A program made the translations under genes and the position numbers. Below are positions 1 through 6,335 of a stretch of 9,945 nucleotides of DNA, piece by piece. How positions within the stretch are numbered: the first letter of the stretch is position 1; each line of letters starts with the position of its first letter. The stretch is taken from NCBI GenBank assembly GCA_905479905.1, contig CAJQOK010000205.1, positions 1 to 9,945 on the forward strand, in the 5' to 3' direction. This DNA comes from an uncultured Aliterella sp. GTDB lineage: Bacteria > Cyanobacteriota > Cyanobacteriia > Cyanobacteriales > Chroococcidiopsidaceae. Below the pieces are notes generated by a model, which worked only from the letters and a program-made list of their open reading frames with translations, had not been told where the DNA came from and ran no database searches.

Positions 1-1673
1 GCAAGTTGCGTCAAAAACTCCACCTCAGAAATTAAATCTGCATCCTTAAGGTGGGTTGTACCTTCATCGCTCAATCGGACAAAATTATTACCAGATTCAC
101 TCGTTGTTTTGTGGGGATTCTCAAATCGAGCAAATACGGGAATAACGATTGTATTTTTCTTCCCTAACCCATGAAAATGTCCGAGATTGGGCTTAGTAGC
201 AAGATAGATAACTGTGTCAATTTTAGCTAAAGCTCGTTTTGCTTGGGTAGAATCGGGATTCGCTGAAAATAAATTTCCACCCAAACAGATTAAAGTATCT
301 ACTTTTCCAGCATCCGCCGCTTCAATAAGCTTGCGCGTATCGTATCCTGAAGCTAACTCAAGACTTCGCCCTAATAGTTTCTCTAAAGCCGTTTTAATCT
401 CTTTTTTAAGGTGAATAGTTACACCCATCGAACCGAAGCCTTGGACGTTAGAATGTCCGCGTATCGGCATTGTTCCCGCGCCTGCTTTGCCTGCATTGCC
501 TGTAATTAAAGCAGTATTGGCAATACTAAATACATTATCTACGCCGTTTGCTTGATGAGTAACGCCCATCGCCCAACCAAAGACAACCAATTGAGAACTA
601 GAAATTACTTTAGCGGCGGATTCTATCTCGCTTTTTGTCACGCCGCAAGTATTAGTAATAGTTTCCCAACTGGTAGAAGTAGCGCTTTCTAATACTGCTT
701 CCCAGCCTTCGGTATGAGCTTGCAAATAAGCCGTTTTAACTAAACCTTGCTCAATTAGATATTTTTGAATACCCACAAATAAAGCAACATCGCTACCGGG
801 AATTGGTTGTAAGTAAAGATTTGCTATATCTGATCCTGTAAGCAAAGACTTTATGGGAAAAGCTGGCGAACCAAACTTAACTAAACCAATTTCAACAATG
901 GGATTAATGACAATTACTTTACCACCGCGATCGCGCAACTTAATTAGTTCGTTCATCAAACGCGGATTGTTATAGGCGGGGTTTGAACCAATTAATACTA
1001 CACAGTCTGACTTTTCCAAGTTCTCCAAACTTACCATCGAAGTACCAGAACCAAACATCTGTTTAAGTCCGGTAGTTGAAGGTGCGTGGCATAAATCTGA
1101 GCAATCTGCCAAATTATTAGAACCCAGCACCCGCATCATTAATTGTAATAAGTAAGCCGCTTCATTAGAAGAACGTCCCGAACTATAAGACGCGACTCTT
1201 TCCGGCTGCTTTTGAAACGCATCAGTAGCGATATTGTATATCTCTTGCCACGAAATGCGATCGTAATGCGCTTTTCCTTCTCTCAGAATCATCGGAAAGC
1301 TGAGTCTCCCCAATCTATCAGCTTCGTAAGAAGTCAGCTTTTGCAACTGTTCGATAGTATTGTCAGTAAAAGTAGAAACTGGGACGGGAGGTTTAATTTC
1401 TGCTGAAATTGCCTCAACACTTTTCATACAGCGCTGGAGTTTCTCACCATTTTCATTAGTAAAGCCGCCTTTTTGTCCCCCCGTTCCCCAAGCACAGGAT
1501 AAGCAAGCGCTTTTATGTAGTAAAGTTTGCCACAATTTCGCCCCTTCTGGTGACAGCGTATGCTTTGCCCAATACTCAATTATTGGTAAACTGCCTCCAA
1601 TATTAGGAGTTGCGTCATTTTTATCTTCTAGGAGTGGGTTAGATTGATTATCAGTTGTTTGATCTACATCCAT
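1..1673 (-). CDS. FdhF/YdeP-family molybdopterin oxidoreductase, C-terminus cut by window edge
   Basis: Translating the minus strand from ATG at 1673 gives 557 codons that stay open to the window edge; the family is usually about 750 residues, so roughly the last quarter is outside. Residues 190-205 (DCSDLCHAPSTTGL) align with the formate dehydrogenase H segment carrying the Mo ligand; Cys195 takes the place of selenocysteine, followed by the conserved His196. Further on are a molybdopterin-guanine-dinucleotide binding stretch (VVLIGSNPAYNNPR, about 225-238) and GKVIVINP (about 251-258). The N-terminus has C57, C60 and C82 but not the full CxxCxxxC...C motif of iron-sulfur formate dehydrogenases, as expected for YdeP-like members. 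AGGAG at 1683-1687 lies 9 nt before the ATG and supports this start. Likely a cytoplasmic Mo-bisMGD redox enzyme of uncertain substrate; calling it a true formate dehydrogenase is not justified. Confidence 0.9.
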   Translation of the reverse strand, partial: MDVDQTTDNQSNPLLEDKNDATPNIGGSLPIIEYWAKHTLSPEGAKLWQTLLHKSACLSCAWGTGGQKGGFTNENGEKLQRCMKSVEAISAEIKPPVPVSTFTDNTIEQLQKLTSYEADRLGRLSFPMILREGKAHYDRISWQEIYNIATDAFQKQPERVASYSSGRSSNEAAYLLQLMMRVLGSNNLADCSDLCHAPSTTGLKQMFGSGTSMVSLENLEKSDCVVLIGSNPAYNNPRLMNELIKLRDRGGKVIVINPIVEIGLVKFGSPAFPIKSLLTGSDIANLYLQPIPGSDVALFVGIQKYLIEQGLVKTAYLQAHTEGWEAVLESATSTSWETITNTCGVTKSEIESAAKVISSSQLVVFGWAMGVTHQANGVDNVFSIANTALITGNAGKAGAGTMPIRGHSNVQGFGSMGVTIHLKKEIKTALEKLLGRSLELASGYDTRKLIEAADAGKVDTLICLGGNLFSANPDSTQAKRALAKIDTVIYLATKPNLGHFHGLGKKNTIVIPVFARFENPHKTTSESGNNFVRLSDEGTTHLKDADLISEVEFLTQL

Positions 1674-1682
1674 ACCGCTTTT

Positions 1683-1687
1683 CTCCT
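1683..1687 (-). promoter_or_regulatory. Ribosome binding site of the oxidoreductase gene
   Basis: The minus strand reads AGGAG here, 9 nt upstream of the ATG at 1673-1671. It is one of the few clear Shine-Dalgarno sequences in the window and fixes the start of the oxidoreductase reading frame. Confidence 0.7.
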
Positions 1688-1728
1688 GAAATATTTACAC
1701 TTGGCTAATAATATTTTAGCTCGTCGCC

Positions 1729-1778
1729 GGAAGCCCCTCGCTCTATCTGTACTCAGATGAGCGACGGGATGGATAGGC
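1729..1778 (+). repeat. Relic of a TnpB-type right end (orphan omega-RNA hairpin)
   Basis: GGAAGCCC at 1729-1736 also occurs at 3178-3185 at the end of the intact tnpB. Both copies continue into a hairpin of the same plan: an outer stem, one unpaired T on the 5' side, a 5-bp inner stem and the loop TACT. Here the outer stem is 1734-1743 with 1759-1768 (one mismatch), the bulge is T1744, the inner stem is ATCTG with CAGAT, and the loop is 1750-1753. The paired bases differ from the tnpB copy while the fold and loop are kept, so this is related by descent and covariation rather than a recent duplicate. No tnpB coding sequence is recognisable upstream. I infer a decayed end of a second element; a free-standing guide RNA is possible but less likely. 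The right limit is set by analogy with the tnpB copy. Confidence 0.55.
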
Positions 1779-1810
1779 GTTAAGCGCATAGGTTTGTATC
1801 GCCGATGATG

Positions 1811-1831
1811 CCCGTGCTACGCTTCTACGGG
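1811..1831. repeat. Short inverted repeat CCCGT/ACGGG
   Basis: CCCGT at 1811-1815 pairs with ACGGG at 1827-1831 around an 11-nt loop containing GCTACGCTTC, a wording common in interspersed repeats of multicellular cyanobacteria. It lies just left of the larger palindromic element and may be part of the same repeat block. No function can be assigned. Confidence 0.35.
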
Positions 1832-1840
1832 AGAGGGGAT

Positions 1841-1908
1841 ATATGTTAGCGCCAGCGTAGCGAAGGCGCAGCCGTTAGCGGCGCGTCAGCGCGGAGTTGC
1901 CAACATAT
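1841..1908. repeat. 68-nt nested palindromic element with terminal inverted repeats
   Basis: The outer arms are ATATGTTAGC (1841-1850) and GCCAACATAT (1899-1908), matching at 9 of 10 positions. Inside are three smaller hairpins: GCGCC/GGCGC (1849-1853 with 1865-1869), GCCG TTAG CGGC (1871-1882) and CGCG TCAG CGCG (1882-1893). The core is strongly G+C-rich against AT-rich flanks. This looks like a small non-coding interspersed repeat or MITE-like element. No protein is encoded and no clear target-site duplication is visible. Confidence 0.5.
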
Positions 1909-1943
1909 TGATTGGTTAGGGAATAAAGAAATCTCCCTAGAAA

Positions 1944-1952
1944 TGTTATAAT
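1944..1952 (+). promoter_or_regulatory. Extended -10 promoter giving a nearly leaderless tnpB transcript
   Basis: TATAAT at 1947-1952 is preceded by TG at 1944-1945, a textbook extended -10 element. The tnpB ATG begins at 1959, 7 nt after the hexamer, about where transcription should start. No Shine-Dalgarno sequence and no clear -35 box are present. The inference is a leaderless or almost leaderless mRNA, which would keep expression low. Confidence 0.5.
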
Positions 1953-1958
1953 AGTTGT

Positions 1959-3194
1959 ATGCTTAACCTCACATACAGCTACCGACTTTATCTAGACACT
2001 AAGACCGAAAGCACTATGCTTAATTGGTTGGAGCAATCGCGCCGTGTCTACAACTATGCGTTGAATGAACGAAGAGACTGGATAAAATCGCGATCTTGTG
2101 CGGTTAATGCTTGTAGTCTGAAGTCGGAATATATTATCAGTGCCGATACTCCTTACCCCAATTACTACGCCCAAAAGCGCAGTCTGACAGCCGCAAGAAA
2201 GATAATACCTGAACTTGATAGCGTTCACTCGCAAGTATTGCAAGAGACGCTGGCAAGATTGGATAAGTCTTTTCGTTCTATGCAGGAACGGGGTTTTGGC
2301 TTCCCGCGCTTTAAAAAGTACGGGCAAATGCGAAGTCTTTTGTTCCCGCAGTTCAAGACTAATCCCGTAACTGGATGGCAGGTAAAACTGCCTAAAATCG
2401 GGGCTGTCCGAATCAACTTGCATAGACCAATCCCTGAAGGAATGGTTGTCAAGCAAGTGCGGGTAGTTAAAAAGGCATCGGGCTGGTACGCCATGCTGGT
2501 GCTGCAAATTGATGTAACTATCCCAGATGCTATCCCGAATGGTGCTTCTGTCGGTATTGACCTCGGACTGCTGAGTTTTTTGGCTACAAGTACGGGAAAA
2601 ATGATTGCTCGTCCTAAATTCTTTGTCCAATTGCAAAGCAAGCTTAAATGGCTGCAACGTCAACTCAAGGATAAAGTCAAAGGCTCGAACAATTATCGTA
2701 AAGCCCAGAAACAAATAGCACTTCTTCACGAACACATCCATAACACAAGAAGCGAGTTTCACTTCAGGACTGCCCATCAGCTTTGTGATGAAGCCCGTAT
2801 GATATTTGCTGAGGACTTGAATCTGGTTGCACTGGGTAGGGGGATGTTGGCAAAGCATTGTCTGGATGCTGGCTTTGCTAGTTTTTTGGAGATTCTGAGT
2901 TGGGTGTGCAAGAAACGAGGGGTCTACTTCAAAAAGGTTGACCCCAGGGGGACGAGCCAAACTTGCCCTAATTGTGGGGCGCATACGGGAAAGAAAGAAC
3001 TGGATGAGCGAGTACATAATTGCTCTGAGTGTGGATACGTAACAGACCGTGATGTGGCTGCGGCAATGGTCGTAGAACAGAGAGGACTTGTAGCGGTTGG
3101 ACAAACCGTGAAACTGGCTGTGGAGGATGATTGCCTGGGAGTCCCCGTGAAGCAGCAAACTTTCAAGAGCAATCTTGGGAAGCCCACACTGTAA
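1959..3194 (+). CDS. tnpB: TnpB, RNA-guided endonuclease of an IS200/IS605-type element
   Basis: The 411-residue protein is full length for TnpB. The N-terminal part (about 1-190) has the usual OrfB helix-turn-helix and wedge region ([15 protein letters not shown]). RuvC motifs follow: Asp201 in [14 protein letters not shown], Glu285 in FAEDLNL, and the Asp363/Asp365 pair in DRDVAAAM, of which Asp365 best fits the third catalytic position. The usual Asn of the DxNAA motif is Ala here. A zinc ribbon between RuvC II and III uses C336, C339, C355 and C358. TnpB proteins cut DNA matching the guide part of an omega-RNA made from the element's 3' end, which favours retention of the element. No tnpA is present, so this copy cannot transpose alone. 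All catalytic residues are intact, so the nuclease may be active. A 388-codon open frame on the opposite strand is a shadow. Confidence 0.93.
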   Translation: MLNLTYSYRLYLDTKTESTMLNWLEQSRRVYNYALNERRDWIKSRSCAVNACSLKSEYIISADTPYPNYYAQKRSLTAARKIIPELDSVHSQVLQETLARLDKSFRSMQERGFGFPRFKKYGQMRSLLFPQFKTNPVTGWQVKLPKIGAVRINLHRPIPEGMVVKQVRVVKKASGWYAMLVLQIDVTIPDAIPNGASVGIDLGLLSFLATSTGKMIARPKFFVQLQSKLKWLQRQLKDKVKGSNNYRKAQKQIALLHEHIHNTRSEFHFRTAHQLCDEARMIFAEDLNLVALGRGMLAKHCLDAGFASFLEILSWVCKKRGVYFKKVDPRGTSQTCPNCGAHTGKKELDERVHNCSECGYVTDRDVAAAMVVEQRGLVAVGQTVKLAVEDDCLGVPVKQQTFKSNLGKPTL

Positions 3195-3246
3195 ACGTAC
3201 TCGTTTCAGTGTTGGGAGGATGTCACTAATTCAAGAGATTTTTGGC
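3120..3246 (+). ncRNA. Putative omega-RNA (reRNA) scaffold and guide of TnpB
   Basis: The 3' end of tnpB folds into a hairpin across its own stop codon. CCCA pairs with TGGG, CACTG with CAGTG and AAACG with CGTTT, giving 14 bp from 3183 to 3216 with loop TACT at 3198-3201 and two bulged T residues (3192, 3212). It is followed by AGGATGTCAC (3217-3226), which I take as the right end of the element. In known TnpB systems the omega-RNA covers the 3' part of the gene, ends at the right end and continues for about 16-20 nt as guide. The guide would therefore start at 3227 with TAATTCAAGAGATTTT. The 5' limit is an estimate. Confidence 0.55.
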
Positions 3247-3366
3247 GTACACGAACATATACAAGATGTTTGCCGCCGCTTTGCTAAACTTGGCTATAGT
3301 GCGATCGCGCCTCAATTATTTATCCGTCAAGGCGATGTTTTAGGATTGAGTAATATTGAACTTTAA
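3227..3366 (+). pseudogene. Internal fragment of a dienelactone hydrolase family gene
   Basis: From the TnpB right end the forward frame reads [19 protein letters not shown], then [12 protein letters not shown] and [13 protein letters not shown] before TAA at 3364-3366. This matches the conserved segment of dienelactone hydrolase family proteins around the QEIFG motif, whose Glu is an active-site residue in that family. Only about 46 of roughly 240 codons remain. The N-terminal strand region is absent upstream of tnpB, and the Cys nucleophile, Asp and His regions are absent downstream, so it cannot be an enzyme. The frame is open upstream through the end of tnpB (ATG at 3175), but that would be a chimeric peptide. 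The fragment starts exactly at the predicted element boundary, so it is probably the flank of a past insertion. It contains a HIP1 octamer at 3301-3308. Confidence 0.8.
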
Positions 3367-3413
3367 ATTGGCGCTCCAACTCTCAAAGCTGCTCTAGGCA
3401 TGGTGTTAAATAA

Positions 3414-3485
3414 AGCCGATGGCGGGATTTGAACCCGCGACCAATTGATTACGAATCAACTACTCTACCACTGAGCCACATCGGC
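3414..3485 (-). tRNA. tRNA-Thr (anticodon CGU)
   Basis: Read on the minus strand, the 72-nt cloverleaf has acceptor stem GCCGATG/CATCGGC, D-arm GCTCAGTGGTAGAGT, anticodon stem GTTGA/TCAAT with loop TTCGTAA (anticodon CGT, reading ACG) and T-arm GCGGG TTCAAAT CCCGC. The discriminator base is T, and CCA is not encoded, so it must be added after transcription as usual in cyanobacteria. The 3' end of the tRNA faces the hydrolase fragment 47 nt away. No integrase gene or repeat of the tRNA 3' end is seen in the window. Confidence 0.95.
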
Positions 3486-3519
3486 ACGCAGTTTATTACT
3501 CTATCAAATTTAAAACACT

Positions 3520-3792
3520 ATGGTCAAACCACCGAATAATAAAGGCTTTACAAAGGAGCAATACGATCGCCTAAAAGCTGAAGCTGCCGCACCTTATCGA
3601 GGTTTACGAAAGTTTATATATATAGCTTTTGGTGCTTCGGGCTTTGTGGGCGCACTGGTATTTTTGGCGCAAATAGCCGCCGGAAAAGAGGCAGATGCGC
3701 CGCTATCCAACCTTGCTTTGCAATTGGGAGTTGTTGCTTTAATGGTTTTTCTATTCCGTTGGGACAAAGAATCACCAAAACTTCCTAAGTAA
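3520..3792 (+). CDS. DUF3493 small membrane protein, related to LPA1 (low PSII accumulation)
   Basis: The 90-residue protein carries the DUF3493 core RLKAEAAAPYRGLRKFIYIAF (about 18-38), then two predicted membrane helices at about 31-53 and 64-81, and ends in a charged tail. This family is found in cyanobacteria and plastids and includes a domain of plant and algal LPA1/Rep27 proteins, which help assemble or repair photosystem II. The bacterial protein lacks the TPR part of plant LPA1. A thylakoid location and a role in PSII assembly are inferred from family membership only. No clear ribosome binding site precedes the ATG. It stands alone between a tRNA and a convergent gene. Confidence 0.8.
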   Translation: MVKPPNNKGFTKEQYDRLKAEAAAPYRGLRKFIYIAFGASGFVGALVFLAQIAAGKEADAPLSNLALQLGVVALMVFLFRWDKESPKLPK

Positions 3793-3924
3793 GATTAATG
3801 TTTGTTCCGCAATTTTACTTACTTTAATTAAAAAATAGATACCTACAGACTACAAATATAAAGAAATTATTAGGGAATATACTTAATTGGCTAGATGCTG
3901 CAATGATAAAAATTAATTACAACG

Positions 3925-3995
3925 GGGTTAAATAATTTAAAAACCCTGAACATAAAACGAACACTTTAATATCGGGTCAACTATATACAAGACCC
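3925..3995. repeat. Two small hairpins in an AT-rich spacer
   Basis: GGGTT at 3925-3929 faces AACCC at 3942-3946, and GGGTC at 3974-3978 faces GACCC at 3991-3995, both across AT-rich loops. The stems are only 5 bp, so they are weak. Apart from these and the terminator, the spacer 3793-4053 shows no gene. Confidence 0.25.
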
Positions 3996-4011
3996 AGTTA
4001 ATCGTAAAACT

Positions 4012-4043
4012 AAAACGCCAGATCTGATCAGATCTGGCGTTTT
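4012..4043. terminator. 32-nt perfect palindrome, bidirectional intrinsic terminator
   Basis: The G+C-rich core CGCCAGATCT (4016-4025) folds onto AGATCTGGCG (4030-4039) around GATC, flanked by AAAA on the left and TTTTTT on the right. The palindrome is perfect from 4012 to 4043. It sits 10 nt beyond the stop codon of the minus-strand SLH protein gene and faces the plus-strand DUF3493 gene, so it can end transcription from both sides. The six-T run favours the plus-strand direction; minus-strand transcripts get TTTT, then AG, then TTTT. Confidence 0.8.
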
Positions 4044-4053
4044 TTACTTCAAA

Positions 4054-6045
4054 TTAAGGTCGGACAACGTAGGGAGATGCGATCGCTTGAGCGCGTCCAG
4101 TATTCACCAAAGCTTGATAAACAAAGGCTGCAACCTCGGCGCGCGTAGCATCGCGGTTAGGGTTCAACTGTGTAGGAATAGGATAATTTACCACTAATTG
4201 CCTCACCGTCGCCGCCGATACGGGATCTGTCGCATATTTGGGAATTTGCGCCGCATCAGCATAAGTAGCCAAAGCATTGGGATTAGTCGCTGAGAGTTTT
4301 AAGCCATTAGCTAAAGAAACTAGAGACTGTACGCGAGGAATTGCTTGCTGCGGTTGAAATAATCCCCCCGGATACCCAGCTACAAAGCCGCCCTTGTAAG
4401 CAGTTTGAATTGCTTGATAAGCCCAGAAATTCTGCTTAACATCTTTAAATTCTTGCCCTTCTCGAATTGATGGCGGCGCAAGAGCTTTACTAAGAATTGT
4501 TGCAAATTGGGCGCGAGTTACGGGATCTGTGGGCTTAAATGACCCATCAGGAAAACCAGCAATTACATCTTTAGCAATCAAAGCCTCAATATAAGGTTGC
4601 GCCCAATAACCCTGAATATCGCGGAATGTACCTTGTCTAATTGCTGGACGATTGACTGTAGCCGCAACAAAAGTTACATTACCAGAGATTTTTTCTGGCT
4701 CAATATCGTTACCAGTTGCCGTAATTGTATTACTGCGCGTTGAGTTGTAGACATCATAACGAGTATTATTGCGGATGAAATTATTCCCTGGATTTTCCGC
4801 CGTACCAAGATCCGGTTGGGCGCTGGCGGTAATAACCACCCCATCTTGTTTACTGTTTTCAATGAAATTACCACGCAGGGTCGGACGAGCAGAATCAGAA
4901 ATAAACAGCCCTGCTCGATTTTGGTAAAGTTGGTTATTTGAAATTGCCGGAGTAGAAGTACCACCAATAGCCAAACCAAAACCAGTATCTAAAAATAAGT
5001 TGTTGCGAATCTGACCGCTTGCAGTTTTAGCTATAGAAATACCATTACCACTATTTTGCGTAAAAACATTGTTTTCTATCGTCGGGTTGCCATTACCCGT
5101 CAAAAAAATACCATCGCGGTTATTGATCGTAAAAGTATTATTTTTAATGGTGGGATTAGTAGACTCAATCCACAAACCTGTACCCCTACTGCTAGGATTA
5201 GCGATCGTTACTCCTGCAACTGTACCGCCAGAGTCAGCACGAATTGTCACGTTTTGACGAGCAAAAGTAGGGCTAACATAATTACCACTACCAACAATTA
5301 CTCTAGTTTGACCTTTGGTAGACTCATCGCCGCTCAAAGTTACGCCAGACTTGATACTTAGGGGAAAAACCTCGCCAGTAGTTGCGCTATAAATTCCTGG
5401 TGCTAGTTGAACAACGCTACCCGATTGTGCTTGATTGAGAGCAGAAGAAATTGTTTTGTAAGGTGCTTGATTGCTACCATTTCCATTATCTGCACCATTT
5501 ACCGGATCTACATAAATAACCGATCCGCTTGTAGGATTTGGGTTAGTTGTAGGCGATGGTGTAACTGTAGGGGTAGGCGATGGTATAGGCGTAGGTGTAA
5601 ATAGCGGGGTTGGTGTAGGCGATGGTGTAGCTGTAGGTACAACTACAGGCGATGGTGTAGCTGTAGGCGATGGTATAGGCGTGGGTGTAAATAGCGGGGT
5701 TGGCGTAGGCGATGGTGTGGCTGTAGGTACAACTACAGGCGATGGTGTAACTGTAGGCGTAGGCGATGGTCTAGGCGTGGATGGGAATAACGGGGTTGGC
5801 GTAGGCGATGAAGTCGGTATTGTCGGCGTTGGTGTAGCTGTAGGCACAACTATAGGGGTAGACGATGGCGTTGAATTGGGTACAGTAGGGACAATAACTT
5901 GAGCAATGGTAGATGCGATCGCCTTATTCTTAAATAATATTGCTCCACCGCCCACAACTAAAGCTGCGGCTAGTATTGCCTGTAAATGTAAGCTATTGGT
6001 ATAAAAAGTCTTCAATTGATGTTGATCGAAACCCTGTTTAGGCAT
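4054..6045 (-). CDS. Envelope protein: Pro/Thr linker, DUF1565 parallel beta-helix, three SLH domains
   Basis: The 663-residue protein starts with a hydrophobic segment (about 22-38) that could be a signal peptide, with a possible cut after AIA at 42-44, or an anchor. Residues 55-172 form a low-complexity Pro/Thr/Ser linker with a 30-residue duplication. From [14 protein letters not shown] (177-190) to about 450 is a DUF1565/NosD-like right-handed parallel beta-helix with repeated turns such as [17 protein letters not shown]. Three SLH modules follow: [17 protein letters not shown] (474-517), [14 protein letters not shown] (533-577), and a weaker one ending in [16 protein letters not shown] (about 594-646). 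SLH domains bind peptidoglycan-linked polymers, so the protein is probably in the periplasm or at the cell surface; the beta-helix resembles carbohydrate-binding or carbohydrate-modifying folds. No catalytic residues are evident. The gene is monocistronic, with a strong terminator 10 nt after the stop. Confidence 0.88.
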   Translation of the reverse strand: MPKQGFDQHQLKTFYTNSLHLQAILAAALVVGGGAILFKNKAIASTIAQVIVPTVPNSTPSSTPIVVPTATPTPTIPTSSPTPTPLFPSTPRPSPTPTVTPSPVVVPTATPSPTPTPLFTPTPIPSPTATPSPVVVPTATPSPTPTPLFTPTPIPSPTPTVTPSPTTNPNPTSGSVIYVDPVNGADNGNGSNQAPYKTISSALNQAQSGSVVQLAPGIYSATTGEVFPLSIKSGVTLSGDESTKGQTRVIVGSGNYVSPTFARQNVTIRADSGGTVAGVTIANPSSRGTGLWIESTNPTIKNNTFTINNRDGIFLTGNGNPTIENNVFTQNSGNGISIAKTASGQIRNNLFLDTGFGLAIGGTSTPAISNNQLYQNRAGLFISDSARPTLRGNFIENSKQDGVVITASAQPDLGTAENPGNNFIRNNTRYDVYNSTRSNTITATGNDIEPEKISGNVTFVAATVNRPAIRQGTFRDIQGYWAQPYIEALIAKDVIAGFPDGSFKPTDPVTRAQFATILSKALAPPSIREGQEFKDVKQNFWAYQAIQTAYKGGFVAGYPGGLFQPQQAIPRVQSLVSLANGLKLSATNPNALATYADAAQIPKYATDPVSAATVRQLVVNYPIPTQLNPNRDATRAEVAAFVYQALVNTGRAQAIASPYVVRP
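5540..5880 (-). repeat. Low-complexity Pro/Thr-coding repeats with a 90-bp tandem duplication
   Basis: Two 90-bp units, 5576-5665 and 5666-5755, differ at about four positions and encode 30 residues each, including [18 protein letters not shown]. Degenerate copies of the same words (GGCGATGG, GTAGGTACAAC) extend on both sides. Because 90 is a multiple of three, copy-number change would keep the frame and alter only linker length. The opposite strand contains an artefactual Gly/Val-rich open frame here. Confidence 0.85.
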
Positions 6046-6335
6046 TGTGCTTGCTAATATTAATGTCTTGAATTACGTTACGTTGATTTGGTAAAAAGGC
6101 AAAAACTTTTTACTTTTCTTAAACAAAAAGCTTCCCAATTTAAAGTGTTGCAGTAAAAGCCCATGACTAAAGCTTTTAGAGTAGAGTTCCCACCTGCGAG
6201 TCACTTATGTAAGTAGGTAAACCTAATCAAGCGTATTAAAATAAACCGAAAATACTATCTATAGCTTAAGCTTGATGCTGCAACTAATATTTAACAACTA
6301 TCGTCAACAAAACAGTTTGTTAAATCTACTTAAAA
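6046..6335. other. 290-nt divergent intergenic region with small palindromes
   Basis: This spacer separates the SLH protein gene (-) from the DUF1400 gene (+) and must hold both promoters. Three perfect inverted repeats are visible: GTAAAAAG/CTTTTTAC (6091-6113, 7-nt loop), ACTTA/TAAGT (6203-6214) and TAGGT/ACCTA (6214-6225). The last two abut. These could be regulator sites, but no known operator consensus is recognised. TACTAT at 6253-6258 is a weak -10 candidate for the rightward gene. No RNA gene or open reading frame stands out. Confidence 0.4.

Noticed and set aside
214..1647. Several short plus-strand frames at 214-414, 1212-1406 and 1360-1647
   Set aside because: All lie opposite the continuous oxidoreductase reading frame and show no homology or ribosome binding sites.
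1908..1912. TTGAT as the target motif marking the left end of the tnpB element
   Set aside because: TTGAT is the motif of ISDra2, but joining it to the hydrolase flank at 3227 would put TGA in the reading frame, so it does not rebuild a plausible empty site. The left end remains undefined.
1992..3158. A 388-codon open frame on the minus strand opposite tnpB
   Set aside because: It lies entirely within tnpB, has no recognisable domain, a shadow-like Ser/Arg/Leu-rich composition and no ribosome binding site; the plus-strand frame carries all TnpB motifs.
3175..3366. A 63-codon frame crossing the end of tnpB into the hydrolase fragment
   Set aside because: It begins out of frame inside tnpB and is chimeric; only the part from 3227 has homology, so it is reported as a pseudogene fragment.
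3414..3485. tRNA-Thr as an attachment site of an integrated island
   Set aside because: No integrase, no repeat of the tRNA 3' end and no phage genes are visible in the window.
5540..5880. Regularly spaced repeats resembling a CRISPR array
   Set aside because: The units are contiguous, in frame and degenerate, there are no unique spacers of constant length, and no cas genes are near.
5681..5902. Gly/Val-rich plus-strand frame that looks like a repeat protein
   Set aside because: It is the complement of the Pro/Thr-coding repeats of the SLH protein gene; such frames arise automatically from the repeat wording.
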